Part shown: positions 19,381-29,467 of the stretch, piece after piece
Layout: the number at the start of each line of letters is the position of its first letter
Position numbering within the stretch: position 1 is the first letter of the stretch
From: Brucellaceae bacterium
GTDB taxonomy: Bacteria; Pseudomonadota; Alphaproteobacteria; Rhizobiales; Rhizobiaceae
Length of the DNA: 64,000 bases
Direction of reading: 5' to 3'
NCBI GenBank assembly: GCA_020637755.1
Contig: JACKJW010000009.1
Location: forward strand, 36,413 to 100,412
Made by a program: the position numbers and the translations under genes
Notes under the pieces: model-generated
Told to the model about the DNA's origin: nothing
The model's database searches: none
What the model saw: the letters and a program-made list of their open reading frames with translations, nothing else

Positions 19381-20493
19381 ATGGCTGCAAACGGCACACC
19401 TGAAGCAAGACCCGTAAACCTCGCCCTGCAGGGCGGCGGCTCGCATGGTGCCTTCACCTGGGGTGTGCTGGACCGCCTGCTGGAAGACGGCAGGCTGGAG
19501 TTCCCGGCCATTTCCGGCACCTCCGCCGGAGCCATGAACGCGGTCGCCCTGGCGGACGGCTGGGCGCGCGGCGGCCGTGACGGCGCACGCGAAAAGCTGC
19601 AGGATTTCTGGCGCGCCGTCGGTCTGAAAGGACGCTTTTCGCCGATCCAGCGCACACCGCTCGACATGCTGCTTGGCAACTGGTCGGTGGCCAACAACCC
19701 GGCCTACCTGTGGCTGGAATTCCTGTCGCGCACCATTTCCCCCTCCATGGCCAATCCGCTCGGCATCAACCCCCTGCGCGATGTGGTGGAAGCCGAGATC
19801 GACTTTGAGCGGGTGCGCGGCTGCAGGGCGCTGGAGCTGTTCATCTCGGCGACAAATGTCGAAACCGGAAAGTTGACCGTCTTCGATCATCGTCAGCTCG
19901 ATATTGACCACGTCATGGCCTCCGCCTGCCTGCCCACCATCTTTCCCGCCGTGGAAATTGACGGGGTGCCCTATTGGGACGGCGGCTATGGTGGCAATCC
20001 GGCGCTCTATCCGTTCTTCTATGCCAATGGTGTGGAGGATGTGTTGCTGGTGCAGATCAACCCCATCCTGCGTCCGGGCGCGCCGGCAACGGCCCGCGAA
20101 ATCCAGAACCGCATTGACGAGATCACCTTCAACGCGGCGCTGCTACGCGAGTTGCGCGCCATCGCCTTCGTCAAGAAGCTGCTGGAAAATGGCAATGTCG
20201 ATCATCGCCAGTACCGGGATATCCGCATGCACCGCATCGATGCCGATGAGGCCCTGGCGGGTCTGTCGGCCGATTCCAAGGTGTCGGCGGAATGGGAATT
20301 CCTGAAATACCTGCGCGATCTTGGCCGCGCCGCGGCTGAGGACTGGCTGGAGGAAGGCGCTGCCAATGTCGGCCACAAGCCCGGCATCGACCTGTCCGAT
20401 GAGCTTGAGGCCGGCATGGAACCGGCGGGCCGCCGCACACTCGGACGCCGGGTGCGCGACTTCTTGGCCGGTCACCGCCGCCCGCGCACCTGA
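19381..20493 (+). CDS. Patatin-like phospholipase
   Basis: Serine acyl hydrolase of 370 residues. The patatin motifs are all present: oxyanion loop GGGSHG (18-23), nucleophile S48 in GTSAG, and the dyad Asp D200 in DGGYGGN. It has no signal peptide, so it is probably cytoplasmic. Patatins of this type are often placed beside bdhA and some depolymerise or associate with PHB granules, so a role in PHB mobilisation is possible but unproven; membrane lipid hydrolysis is the alternative. Confidence 0.87.
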   Translation: MAANGTPEARPVNLALQGGGSHGAFTWGVLDRLLEDGRLEFPAISGTSAGAMNAVALADGWARGGRDGAREKLQDFWRAVGLKGRFSPIQRTPLDMLLGNWSVANNPAYLWLEFLSRTISPSMANPLGINPLRDVVEAEIDFERVRGCRALELFISATNVETGKLTVFDHRQLDIDHVMASACLPTIFPAVEIDGVPYWDGGYGGNPALYPFFYANGVEDVLLVQINPILRPGAPATAREIQNRIDEITFNAALLRELRAIAFVKKLLENGNVDHRQYRDIRMHRIDADEALAGLSADSKVSAEWEFLKYLRDLGRAAAEDWLEEGAANVGHKPGIDLSDELEAGMEPAGRRTLGRRVRDFLAGHRRPRT

Positions 20494-20502
20494 CCGGTCC
20501 GT

Positions 20503-21084
20503 TCAGCCAATCGCCGCAAATTGCAGGTCGAGGAAACGCTCCAGCGCAGCACGGCGCGCGTCGGGATCCACAAGCCGGGACTTCATGCCTTCCACAAAAT
20601 CGGAGAGCTGCTCGGCCAGAACGGCACCGCTGAAGGGTTCCGGCACCCCCGCTTCCTCGTAGACCGGGGCGAGCAGCACCTGTTTGCGCTGACGCCACTC
20701 GGCCATCCATCCGGGCGGCATGCCCGTGCTCATCGATATGAGCTCGGCACCGTGTGGCGTCGCCTCCATCTGCGCCATCATGTCCAGCACGCCTTCGCCC
20801 ATGGCAGCCGCAATCCGGGCACGAGAAGAACCCGGCTGTTCGAGCACCTGCGCCATGACGGCCAGTGACTTTTCGCGCATGGCCGTCGCACCGGCTTCAT
20901 AGATCTGCTGCTTGTTGCGAAAGAACTGGTAGAGCGCGGGCCGCGACATGCCGGCCGACTGCGCAATGTCATCCATCGTCACGCGCGCAAATCCGTAGGC
21001 CATGAAACGGCCGAGCGCAGCAGTCACGATCAGGGCGCTGCGGCTGTCTGAGGCCGGTGCGAGCATCTGGTTCATGAACATCAT
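20503..21084 (-). CDS. TetR-family transcriptional regulator
   Basis: 193 residues from the ATG at 21084 (alternative ATG at 21075). The N-terminal helix-turn-helix is clear: MDDIAQSAGMSRPALYQFF at about 37-55. The C-terminal ligand-binding domain is divergent, as usual. It is divergent from the molybdenum hydroxylase genes, with a palindrome over the likely promoter between them, so it probably represses that operon. The ligand is unknown. The reading frame stays open upstream over the divergent gene, but that part is a shadow. Confidence 0.9.
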   Translation of the reverse strand: MMFMNQMLAPASDSRSALIVTAALGRFMAYGFARVTMDDIAQSAGMSRPALYQFFRNKQQIYEAGATAMREKSLAVMAQVLEQPGSSRARIAAAMGEGVLDMMAQMEATPHGAELISMSTGMPPGWMAEWRQRKQVLLAPVYEEAGVPEPFSGAVLAEQLSDFVEGMKSRLVDPDARRAALERFLDLQFAAIG

Positions 21085-21104
21085 GTTAGCCCGCCCGGTC
21101 CGCC

Positions 21105-21137
21105 TTGACAATCTGACATTTTGACGAATATTGTCAG
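21105..21137 (+). promoter_or_regulatory. Candidate promoter and TetR operator
   Basis: TTGACA (21105-21110) and TATTGT (21129-21134) with an 18-nt spacer form a plausible sigma70 promoter for the hydroxylase genes. TGACAAT (21106-21112) is exactly inverted as ATTGTCA (21130-21136), and CTGACA (21113-21118) as TGTCAG (21132-21137). An operator here would block RNA polymerase binding. Confidence 0.45.
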
Positions 21138-21183
21138 AACGTAATTCTTTAGGCCATGTTCTTGGGCATGGCGGGAGGCAAGC

Positions 21184-21642
21184 ATGCAACTGACCGTGAA
21201 CGGCAAGCTCCATGAGCTGGATGTCGAGCCTGACATGCCGCTGCTCTGGGTGCTGCGCGACGAGCTCGACATGACCGGCACGAAATACGGCTGCGGCATT
21301 GCGGCCTGCGGGGCCTGCACCGTTCACATCGATGGCGTCGCCACCCGCTCCTGCCAGACCGCTGCCGGCGACGTGGAAGGCGAAGTGACCACCATTGAAG
21401 GTCTCGGAAATCCGCAGGCGCTTCACGCTGTGCAGGCCGCATGGATCGCCCATCAGGTTGCCCAATGCGGCTATTGCCAGTCCGGTCAGATCATGACCGC
21501 CGCCGCCTTCCTGTCGGAAAATCCCGACCCGACCGATGCGGATATCGATGAAGCCATGGCCGGAAACCTCTGCCGCTGCGGCACCTATCCGCGCATCCGT
21601 GAGGCCGTGAAGACGGCGGCCGCAAAGCTCCGGGAGGCCTGA
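21184..21642 (+). CDS. (2Fe-2S)-binding subunit of a molybdenum hydroxylase (IorA-like)
   Basis: Small subunit of 152 residues. C37, C42, C45 and C57 form the plant-ferredoxin-type [2Fe-2S] site; C95, C98, C130 and C132 form the second, xanthine-oxidase-specific cluster. It passes electrons from the molybdenum subunit encoded immediately downstream (the stop TGA directly abuts the next ATG). It resembles isoquinoline 1-oxidoreductase or aldehyde dehydrogenase small subunits. No FAD subunit is present, as expected for the IorAB type. Confidence 0.92.
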   Translation: MQLTVNGKLHELDVEPDMPLLWVLRDELDMTGTKYGCGIAACGACTVHIDGVATRSCQTAAGDVEGEVTTIEGLGNPQALHAVQAAWIAHQVAQCGYCQSGQIMTAAAFLSENPDPTDADIDEAMAGNLCRCGTYPRIREAVKTAAAKLREA

Positions 21643-23889
21643 ATGGGACGCGCAGCCAAAATCGCCCGTCGCACCTTCCTGATCGGTACCGTCGCCGTGG
21701 CCGGTGGCGTCGCCTTCGGCACATGGCGATACAAGACGCCCTATGACAACCCGCTGCTGGACTGCCTTGGCGAGGGCGAAGCGGCCCTCACGCCCTATGT
21801 GAAGATCGATGCCGGCGGCGTGACGCTGATCACGCCCCGCGCCGACAAGGGCCAGGGCACCTACCATGTGCAGGCCGCGCTGATCGCCGAGGAACTGGAC
21901 ATTGATCTCGATCGGATCAGGGTCGATCCCGGCCCGCCCTCGAAGGCCTATTGGAACACCGCAGTGGCCGATGAATTCGCCCAGTTCTTCATTCCCGCCG
22001 CCGGCGTCGCACAGAATGCCCTAACCGCAGGTTTGGACACCGGCGTGAAAATTCTGGGCCTTCAACTGACCGGCGGATCCAGCACCGTGCCCGACCAGTT
22101 CGAGAAGCTGCGCATGGCTGGCGCCGTGGCCCGCGAGACACTGAAGGCTGCAGCTGCAAAGCAGTCCGGTGTGCCGGTAGCACAGTTGAAAACCGCCAAC
22201 GGTGCGGTGCAGTTGCCCGACGGATCGGAACTGACCTATGTCGCGCTGGCGCCCGTCGCCGCCGCCATCGAACCGGTCAACCATGTCACCCTGCGCGACC
22301 CTTCAACGTGGCGGCTGCTTGGCAAGCCGATGCAACGCATCGATATGGTAGCCAAATGCACCGGCACGCAGGCCTACGGCATCGATGCTCACGTCGACGG
22401 CATGGTTCACGCCGCCATCCTGCTGAACCCGGCACTGGGCGGTGCGCGCGAAAGTTTCGATGGCAGCGAGGCCTTGACGATGCGCGGCGTGAAAGCCGTG
22501 CTTCCTGTCACCGGCGGCGTGGCCGTCGTGGCCGACAACACCTGGCGCGCCTTTCAGGCGGTGCAAGCGGTCAAGGCGGAATGGGGCAAGGCGCCCTTCC
22601 CCGCTTCGATGGAGGAACATTGGCAGGCCCTGTCCGGTTCCTTCGTCGACGGCAGGCGGAACAGCCGCAATCGTGACGACGGAAATGTGGAGACGGCGCT
22701 AGCCGGAACCGCACCCGTCGAGGCAGAATACCGCGCGCCCTATCTGGCTCATGCGCCTTTGGAGCCGGTCAATGCCATCGTCCGCGTCAACAACGACAGC
22801 ACGGTCGATGTCTGGGCCGGCACACAGATTCCCCGCTTCGTCCAGACCAACGTCGCCCGCATTGCAGGCGTTGATGCGGACAAGGTACGCGTCCATGTGC
22901 TGATGATGGGTGGCAGCTTCGGCCACCGGCTGGAGGACGAGGCGGTCCGCCGCGCGGCCGAGATCGCGGTGCAGATGAAGGGCACCCCGGTCAAGCTCAC
23001 CTATTCGCGCGAGCAGGACATGACCCATGAATTCCCGCGCCAGATCGCCATGGCACGCGTTCGCGGCGCGGTGAAGGACGGCAAGGTCGACGCGTTTGAC
23101 CTTTCCATCGCCATGCCGGCAATCCTGCCGTCGCAATTTGGCCGCCAGGGACTTCCGGTGGCGGGACCGGACGGCGAGATCGTCGCTGGCGCCTGGAACC
23201 AGCCCTTCGCCATTCCCAACATGCGCGTGACCGGCTACCGCGTTCCGGAGCTCGTGCCCGTCAGTTCATGGCGCTCGGTCGGCGCCTCCTCCAACGGGTT
23301 TTTCTTCAACGCGGCGCTGGATGAACTGATCGAGGCGGCCGGCGCCGACCCGATGGAAGAGCGCCTGCGCCTGTGCAACGATCCCCTCGCCCGCAAGGTG
23401 CTGGAAGCCGTAGCGGAAATGTCCGGCTGGACCGGCGCGAGGCCGGCGCCGGGAACGGGCCGCGGTGTTGCCTTCACCAAGTCCTTTGGCGTCCATTGCG
23501 CCGAGGTGGTAGAGGTTTCCGGAACCGCTGACGGCATCCGCATCGGCAAGGTCTGGGTTGCTGCCGAAGTGGGACGTGTCCTCGATCCGGTGAACTTCGA
23601 CAATCAGGTGAAGGGTGGTGTCATCTTTGGCTTGGGCCACGCGATGAATTGCGAGCTCACCTATCGCGATGGCATGGCCGAACAATCCAATTTCGACAGC
23701 TACGAAGGCATGCGCTTCAACCAGTGCCCGGTGATCGAAGTGCGCGGGCTGGAGAATGGCAGCAAGGTCCTTGGTATCGGCGAGCCGCCCGTGCCGCCGG
23801 CGGCCCCCGCCCTTGCCGGGGCCATCTTCGCGGCAACGGGCAAGCGCCTGCGCGAGATGCCGTTCAGCAAGGCGGTGACGTTCGCTTGA
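21643..23889 (+). CDS. Molybdopterin-binding large subunit of an aldehyde/isoquinoline oxidoreductase-type enzyme
   Basis: Large subunit of 748 residues, the IorB/aldehyde oxidase single-chain layout. The N-terminus is a twin-arginine signal (RRTFLIG at 9-15 followed by a hydrophobic stretch), so the complex is exported folded to the periplasm. Molybdopterin-cytosine-dinucleotide-binding motifs include GGSFGHR and GEPPVPPAAPALAGA. The substrate is uncertain: aldehydes or N-heterocycles. Periplasmic members normally pass electrons to a cytochrome c subunit, which is not encoded here; the next genes are an RND efflux pair. Confidence 0.88.
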   Translation: MGRAAKIARRTFLIGTVAVAGGVAFGTWRYKTPYDNPLLDCLGEGEAALTPYVKIDAGGVTLITPRADKGQGTYHVQAALIAEELDIDLDRIRVDPGPPSKAYWNTAVADEFAQFFIPAAGVAQNALTAGLDTGVKILGLQLTGGSSTVPDQFEKLRMAGAVARETLKAAAAKQSGVPVAQLKTANGAVQLPDGSELTYVALAPVAAAIEPVNHVTLRDPSTWRLLGKPMQRIDMVAKCTGTQAYGIDAHVDGMVHAAILLNPALGGARESFDGSEALTMRGVKAVLPVTGGVAVVADNTWRAFQAVQAVKAEWGKAPFPASMEEHWQALSGSFVDGRRNSRNRDDGNVETALAGTAPVEAEYRAPYLAHAPLEPVNAIVRVNNDSTVDVWAGTQIPRFVQTNVARIAGVDADKVRVHVLMMGGSFGHRLEDEAVRRAAEIAVQMKGTPVKLTYSREQDMTHEFPRQIAMARVRGAVKDGKVDAFDLSIAMPAILPSQFGRQGLPVAGPDGEIVAGAWNQPFAIPNMRVTGYRVPELVPVSSWRSVGASSNGFFFNAALDELIEAAGADPMEERLRLCNDPLARKVLEAVAEMSGWTGARPAPGTGRGVAFTKSFGVHCAEVVEVSGTADGIRIGKVWVAAEVGRVLDPVNFDNQVKGGVIFGLGHAMNCELTYRDGMAEQSNFDSYEGMRFNQCPVIEVRGLENGSKVLGIGEPPVPPAAPALAGAIFAATGKRLREMPFSKAVTFA

Positions 23890-24081
23890 CGGCACCGGCC
23901 GCACCCGTCAGCCGCGCTGCTGACACCTTGTGTCAGCAATGAGGCTGCACGGCGCCGTTGCGGTTTTGCAACAGCGATAGCCATGCTAGAACGGGCGCCT
24001 TGCAACTGCTGCGGCAAGACGCCACATCAAGGGCACATTTCGGCCGGAAAGCTTCCGGCACGCTGCAACCGGACCGGACCC

Positions 24082-25218
24082 ATGTCAAAATTCAGGTTTC
24101 ACAAGATCGCGGCGATTGCCGTTCTCGCCGCTTCGGCAGCATGGGTCGTCACAGGTGAATTCTCCTCCGTCGGCAGCGCAGCCATCGGCGAGGAAAAGGC
24201 TGCCAAGCCGGAAGGCACGCCCGCACCGGCCGCCGTTGCAACCCTGAAGACTGTCGCAGTGGTCAACCCGCCGTTCATCGGCCACGCCCGTGCCATCCGC
24301 GTGTCCGGCCTCACCAAGGCCGACAAGTCCGCGACGCTCGCAGTGCGCACCGGCGGCATCATCGCCTCGCTCCCCGTCAAGCAAGGCCAGCGCATCGACG
24401 AGGGCGATCTCGTCCTGTCGCTGGAAGCCGAGGGCAAGGGCGCCGCCGTTGAAAGCGCGCGCGCGGTCCTGGCCCAGCGCGAGAAGGAATATGAAGCCGC
24501 CGACCGGCTGGCAAAGCGCGGCAGCCTGCCAAAGCTCCAGCTCGACACCGCGCGCTCCGCGCTTGCAGCCGCGCGATCCGCCCTGGAAAAGTCGGAGGCC
24601 GATCTCGGCCAGGTGGAAGTGCGAGCGCCCTTCTCCGGCATCATCGACACGGTGACAGTCGAGCAGGGAAGCGCCGTCCAGCAGGGTACGCCCGTGGCCA
24701 CGCTGCTCCAGCTTGATCCGGTGATTGCGTCGGGCGAAGTGTCCGAGCGCGACCTTGCCCATATCGCCATCGGCGGCAAGGCGCAGGTGCGCCTGATTTC
24801 CGGCCGCGAGGTGGAAGGCCGCATCCATTATATTTCCCGGCAGGCAAGTGCCGCGACCCGCACCTTCCCCGTTGAGGTGGAAGTCGCCAATCCTGACGCC
24901 GCGATTCCCGCCGGCATGACCGCCGAGATCACGCTCACCACCGATCCGGTTCAGGCTGTCATGCTGCCGCGCTCGGTGGTCACGCTCTCGCGGGACGGTG
25001 ACCTCGGTATCCGCATCGCCAAGCCGGATGACACGGTGGACTTCGTGCCCATCGACCTGATTGACGACACGCCGCAAGGCCTCGTGCTGGGCGGCGTTCC
25101 GCAGGATGCCCGCATCATCGTGGCAGGCCAGGACCTTGTGACTGAAGGCGAGAAGGTGAACGCCGTGACCGCCGACGAGGCGACGCTGCGCCGCCTGGCC
25201 GGTGAACTGGCCAAATAG
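24082..25218 (+). CDS. RND efflux periplasmic adaptor (membrane fusion protein)
   Basis: Adaptor of 378 residues from the ATG at 24082 (the frame is open upstream but without family similarity). It has an N-terminal signal/anchor (about 5-25), lipoyl-like half motifs around GGIIASLPVKQGQRIDEGD, an alpha-hairpin coiled coil (residues about 125-180) and beta-barrel regions. It bridges the inner-membrane pump and an outer-membrane channel. The permease gene starts 2 nt downstream. No TolC-type gene is nearby. Confidence 0.9.
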   Translation: MSKFRFHKIAAIAVLAASAAWVVTGEFSSVGSAAIGEEKAAKPEGTPAPAAVATLKTVAVVNPPFIGHARAIRVSGLTKADKSATLAVRTGGIIASLPVKQGQRIDEGDLVLSLEAEGKGAAVESARAVLAQREKEYEAADRLAKRGSLPKLQLDTARSALAAARSALEKSEADLGQVEVRAPFSGIIDTVTVEQGSAVQQGTPVATLLQLDPVIASGEVSERDLAHIAIGGKAQVRLISGREVEGRIHYISRQASAATRTFPVEVEVANPDAAIPAGMTAEITLTTDPVQAVMLPRSVVTLSRDGDLGIRIAKPDDTVDFVPIDLIDDTPQGLVLGGVPQDARIIVAGQDLVTEGEKVNAVTADEATLRRLAGELAK

Positions 25219-25220
25219 CC

Positions 25221-28200
25221 ATGGGTATCGTTTCCTACGCCATCCGCAATGCGCGGCTGACCATCTCGATCCTGCTCTTCTTCCTCGTGGCGGGCGCCCT
25301 GTCCTATATCGCCATTCCCAAGGAAGCTGAGCCGGACATCCAGATCCCGATCATCTACGTGTCGATGACCTATCAGGGCATTTCGCCCGAAGACAGCGAA
25401 CGCCTGCTGTTGCGCCCGGTCGAGACACGGCTGAAATCCATCACCGGCATCAAGGAAATGCGCTCCACCGCCTATCAGGGTGGCGGCAACGTGATCGTGG
25501 AATTCCAGGCCGGCGCCGATCTCGACAAGGCGCTCGATGATGTGCGCAACAAGGTGTCGGACGCCAAGCGCGACCTGCCATCGGGCGCCGACGAACCGAC
25601 CGTCAACGAGGTCAACATCTCGGAATTCCCGGTCCTCGTCGTCACCCTGTCGGGCGACGTGCCGGAGCGCGCGCTGACGGCGGCCGCCCGTGAACTGCGT
25701 GACCGCATCGAGGAAGTCTCCGGCGTGCTGGACGCCGCCCTGCGCGGTGCGCGCGACGATCTCGTCGAAGTCATCATCGACCCGGTGAAGCTCTCATCCT
25801 ACGGCCTGCGCCTCGACCAGTTGATTGCCGGGGTCAACGCCAACAATTCGCTCGTGGCCGCAGGCCAGTTGCAGGGGCAGGAAGGCCGCTTCGCCATCAA
25901 GGTGCCCTCGCTCATCGAGACCGTCGAGGACGTCGCCAACCTGCCCGTCGTGGCCGGACCCAATGCCGTTGTGCGCGCCCGCGATCTTGCCACCATCCGC
26001 TCGACCTTCAAGGATGCCGAAACGATCACGAGGCTGGACGGAAAGCCGGCCATCGCCATCGAGGTGTCGAAACGCACCGGAGCCAATCTGGTCGAAACCG
26101 TCGACAAGGTGAAGGCCGTCGCCACCGAGTTCCAGAAGCTGCTTCCACCTGGCGCGCAAATCGCCTTCAGCCAGGACAAATCCACCACCATCCGCCAGAT
26201 GCTGGGCGACCTTCAGAACTCGGTGCTGACAGCGGTAATCCTCGTCTTCATCGTCATCCTTTATGCGCTGTCGGGCCGCGCCTCGCTGCTGATCGGCCTC
26301 GCCATCCCGGCCTCATTTCTGATGGGCATTCTTGGCCTGTCGCTGGCCGGCATGACGATCAACATCGTCGTCCTCTTCTCGCTCATCCTTGCTGTCGGCA
26401 TGCTGGTGGATGACGCCATCATCGTCACCGAGTTTGCCGAGCGGCGCATGAGCGAGGGCATGGCCAAGGATGAGGCTTTCGCAATGGCTGCCCATCGCAT
26501 GGCCGGCCCCGTCATCGCCGCCACCATGACCCGCGTTGCCGCCTTCTCACCGCTCCTGTTCTGGCCGGGCATCGTCGGCGAATTCATGAAGTACATGCCG
26601 ATCACGCTGATCGCGACACTGTCGGCCTCCATGGCCTATGCGCTGATCTTTACGCCGGCCCTCGGCTCGCTGATCGCCAAGCCCACCGTCGAGGAGGGGC
26701 CGGGCAAGGACGGCCTCTACATGTGGATCGTGAACAAGGCGATCCGCCATCCCTTTCTTGTGATGACGGCGGCCATTGGCCTGCTGTTCGCGGTCCCGGT
26801 CGCCTACGGCCAGATGGGGAAGGGTGTGGAATTCTTCCCGAATGTCGAGCCGGAATACGGCCTGCTCTATGTCCATGCGCGCGGCAATCTCTCCCTTGAT
26901 GAACAGGATGCCGTCACGCGCCAGGCCGAAAGCCGTATCCTTGGCTGGCCCGGTGTCAAGACCGTCTACACCCGAGTCGGCAAGGTGCAGGGCGGCGGCG
27001 GAGCGCAGGTTGCCGAGGACGTGGTTGGCGTCATCCAGTACGAATTCGTCGACTGGCGCGAGCGCAAGGATGCCAACGCCATCCTCGCAGACCTGCGCGA
27101 GGCGATGAAGGGCATACCCGGCGCCGAGATCGAGGTGTCGGTGCCGCAGGCAGGCCCGCCCACCGGCAAGGCCATCCAGGTGCGCCTCTCGGCCGCCGAT
27201 CCGGACGGGCTGAACGATGTGGCCGCAAATGTCGCCGCCATGCTGCGCGCCGTGCCGGACGTGATCGACATTTCCGACGGTCTGCCCTCGCCCGGCATCG
27301 ACTGGGAGCTGAAGGTGGACCGCACCCGGGCAGCCCAATACGGTATCGGACCGGCTTCGGTCGGCACCGTGGTGCAGCTCGTCACCACCGGCCTGAAGCT
27401 GTCCGATTACCGCCCCGCCGGGGCCGACGACGCCGTGGACATCCGTCTGCGCCTGCCGGAAGACCGCCGCACATTGGCCATGCTGGACGAGTTGCGCGTG
27501 GAAACGGCGCAGGGCTCGGTGCCGATCTCCAACTTCGTCACCCGCGAGGCCGCACAGCGCACCGGCATCCTCAACCGCATCGACGGGTCGCGCACCGTGA
27601 CCGTGCAGGCCGGCATCCGCGAAGGCGTGCAGGCCGATGGCGTGCGCCAGAAGGTGATCGACGGCATCAGCGCCATGAACCTCGATGCCAAGGGCATCCG
27701 CTGGAAGCTCGCCGGCGAGGACGAGGAGCAGAAGGCCGCAGGCGAGTTCCTCTCTAAGGCCTTTGCTGCCGCCATGTTCCTGATCTTCGTGGTGCTGCTC
27801 GCCCAGTTCAACAAGTTCCTGTCGGTCGGCCTCGTGCTGACGGCAGTGGTCATGTCCACCATCGGCGTGTTCCTTGGCCTGATGATCATGGGTCAGCCCT
27901 TTGGCGTGGTCATGTCGGGCATCGGCATCATCGCGCTCGCCGGTGTCGTCGTGAACAACAACATCGTGCTCATCGACACCTACGACCATCTGCGCTCCGA
28001 AGGCTGGGACAAGGTGGACGCCATCCTCCAGACCTGCCGCGAGCGCGCGCGGCCCGTGGTGCTGACTGCCGTGACCGCCATCCTCGGCGTGCTGCCCATT
28101 GCCTTCGGCTGGAATCTGGAGCTGATGAACCACGAGACGACCATCGGAGCGCCTTCCACCCAATGGTGGATCTCGCTCTCCTCGGCCATCGTCTTCGGCC

Positions 28201-28355
28201 TCGCCTTCTCTACCGTTCTTACGCTGATCGTCACGCCCTCCATGCTGATGATCGTGACCCGGTCGAAGGACAGCAAGGTTTCCCGCTTCCTCGCCCGCCT
28301 GCGCCGCAGGCCGCAAGCGAAGGCAGACAAGACGGTTCCGCAGCCCGGCGAATAG
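25221..28355 (+). CDS. RND efflux transporter permease (AcrB/MexB superfamily)
   Basis: Inner-membrane proton-driven pump of 1044 residues, the standard RND length. It has the duplicated architecture: TM1, a large periplasmic loop, TM2-7 with the charged TM4 motif VGMLVDDAIIVTE (paired aspartates), TM8, a second loop and TM9-12 (ALAGVVVNNNIVLIDTYD). The N-terminus is shorter and differs from drug-type AcrB, closer to the broad HAE-1-like group of alphaproteobacteria. Substrates are unknown. Probably co-transcribed with the adaptor. Confidence 0.92.
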   Translation: MGIVSYAIRNARLTISILLFFLVAGALSYIAIPKEAEPDIQIPIIYVSMTYQGISPEDSERLLLRPVETRLKSITGIKEMRSTAYQGGGNVIVEFQAGADLDKALDDVRNKVSDAKRDLPSGADEPTVNEVNISEFPVLVVTLSGDVPERALTAAARELRDRIEEVSGVLDAALRGARDDLVEVIIDPVKLSSYGLRLDQLIAGVNANNSLVAAGQLQGQEGRFAIKVPSLIETVEDVANLPVVAGPNAVVRARDLATIRSTFKDAETITRLDGKPAIAIEVSKRTGANLVETVDKVKAVATEFQKLLPPGAQIAFSQDKSTTIRQMLGDLQNSVLTAVILVFIVILYALSGRASLLIGLAIPASFLMGILGLSLAGMTINIVVLFSLILAVGMLVDDAIIVTEFAERRMSEGMAKDEAFAMAAHRMAGPVIAATMTRVAAFSPLLFWPGIVGEFMKYMPITLIATLSASMAYALIFTPALGSLIAKPTVEEGPGKDGLYMWIVNKAIRHPFLVMTAAIGLLFAVPVAYGQMGKGVEFFPNVEPEYGLLYVHARGNLSLDEQDAVTRQAESRILGWPGVKTVYTRVGKVQGGGGAQVAEDVVGVIQYEFVDWRERKDANAILADLREAMKGIPGAEIEVSVPQAGPPTGKAIQVRLSAADPDGLNDVAANVAAMLRAVPDVIDISDGLPSPGIDWELKVDRTRAAQYGIGPASVGTVVQLVTTGLKLSDYRPAGADDAVDIRLRLPEDRRTLAMLDELRVETAQGSVPISNFVTREAAQRTGILNRIDGSRTVTVQAGIREGVQADGVRQKVIDGISAMNLDAKGIRWKLAGEDEEQKAAGEFLSKAFAAAMFLIFVVLLAQFNKFLSVGLVLTAVVMSTIGVFLGLMIMGQPFGVVMSGIGIIALAGVVVNNNIVLIDTYDHLRSEGWDKVDAILQTCRERARPVVLTAVTAILGVLPIAFGWNLELMNHETTIGAPSTQWWISLSSAIVFGLAFSTVLTLIVTPSMLMIVTRSKDSKVSRFLARLRRRPQAKADKTVPQPGE

Positions 28356-28393
28356 GCTGCGGAACGTTCCGTCTCATGGACTGGTCCGGGCCG

Positions 28394-29368
28394 TCACGCG
28401 GCCTGCCGTTTTTCCGCCGCAGGTGCGATGCTGTCATCAAGCCGGAGATCGGCGAGCGCCTGACGGATCGCCTCCACAGGCGGTGTCACCGCTGAAGTGC
28501 CAATGAGGGCATCCAGCTTGTGCCCGTCCAGCGAATGGGCCGTGTCCCACAGATAGCGCATCTTCACGACTTCGCGCAGGACCGGCGACAACAGCCCGAT
28601 CAGGCTCATCATCGTCCACGGTGCGCCGCCCCGCCTGAGCTTGCGGCCGGTCGCCTTTTCAGTTGCCGCCAGCATCTCGTCGCCCGTCAGCGTATGACCC
28701 GCGAAGTGGAAGCGCTCGAAGGCACCGAGCTCGCCGCGCTTCTCGGCCACAGCCGCGAAGGCGCGACCGAGATCTGGCAGGTAGGCAAAGGCATGCGGCA
28801 GGTTCCAGGCACCCGGCCAGGTGAACTTGCCCTTGCGCAGGTCCTTGCAGATCATCAGGTCCAGCCAGGTCTCCGGCTTCGGCCCGCCGTAGAAATCGCC
28901 TGCCCGGAGGATAATGACCTGAACGCCGTCCTCGCGCGTCGCTTGTTCGAGCCGCTGTTCCATGGCGATACGGATGGCGGCCTTTTCCGTCGATGCGATC
29001 TGCGGCGCGTCCTCGGAAACGTTCGTGCCGATCTCCCGGCCGAAATTGTAGACATTGCCAGGGATCATCAGCGTTGCGCCCGTCGCCTTGGCAGCCGCGA
29101 TAGCGTTTTCGATCATCGGAAGCACCGTCGTCGCCCATTTGTCATAGGGTGGGTTGGCTGCGTGCAGGATGACATCGGACCCTGCGCAGGCTGCGGTCAG
29201 CCCGTCGCGGTCAGACGCGCTGGCTTCAACCGGCATCACGCCCGCGGCCATTTCCCTGGTCTTTACGCCGCGCCCGATGCCGCGCACCGCCCAGCCGGCT
29301 TCCAGAAAGCCTTGAGAAGCGGCATGGCCGACCCGGCCGGCAGCTCCGATGATGGTGATCGTGGACAT
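28394..29368 (-). CDS. NAD(P)-binding protein, NmrA/epimerase-like extended SDR
   Basis: 324 residues from the ATG at 29368. The N-terminus ITIIGAAGRVGHAASQGF is an atypical Rossmann nucleotide-binding loop. Motifs further along (ASGSD-type DVILHAANPPYDKW, MIPGNVYNFG) match the NAD-dependent epimerase/NmrA group. The substrate is not identifiable. It is divergent from a LysR regulator that probably controls it. Confidence 0.75.
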   Translation of the reverse strand: MSTITIIGAAGRVGHAASQGFLEAGWAVRGIGRGVKTREMAAGVMPVEASASDRDGLTAACAGSDVILHAANPPYDKWATTVLPMIENAIAAAKATGATLMIPGNVYNFGREIGTNVSEDAPQIASTEKAAIRIAMEQRLEQATREDGVQVIILRAGDFYGGPKPETWLDLMICKDLRKGKFTWPGAWNLPHAFAYLPDLGRAFAAVAEKRGELGAFERFHFAGHTLTGDEMLAATEKATGRKLRRGGAPWTMMSLIGLLSPVLREVVKMRYLWDTAHSLDGHKLDALIGTSAVTPPVEAIRQALADLRLDDSIAPAAEKRQAA

Positions 29369-29429
29369 GTCATTCTCCTGTGCTTGACTGTAGGCTCGGA
29401 GGATGCTCCATCTGAATATGAATGAAAAT

Positions 29430-29443
29430 TCCAAGACTTTGGA
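29430..29443. promoter_or_regulatory. Possible LysR operator
   Basis: TCCAA-GACT-TTGGA palindrome in the 99-nt gap between the divergent SDR gene and LysR gene. This is the expected location for a LysR autoregulatory site; the arms are only 5 bp. Confidence 0.25.
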
Positions 29444-29467
29444 TGATTGCTATTTGGAAATGAATGG

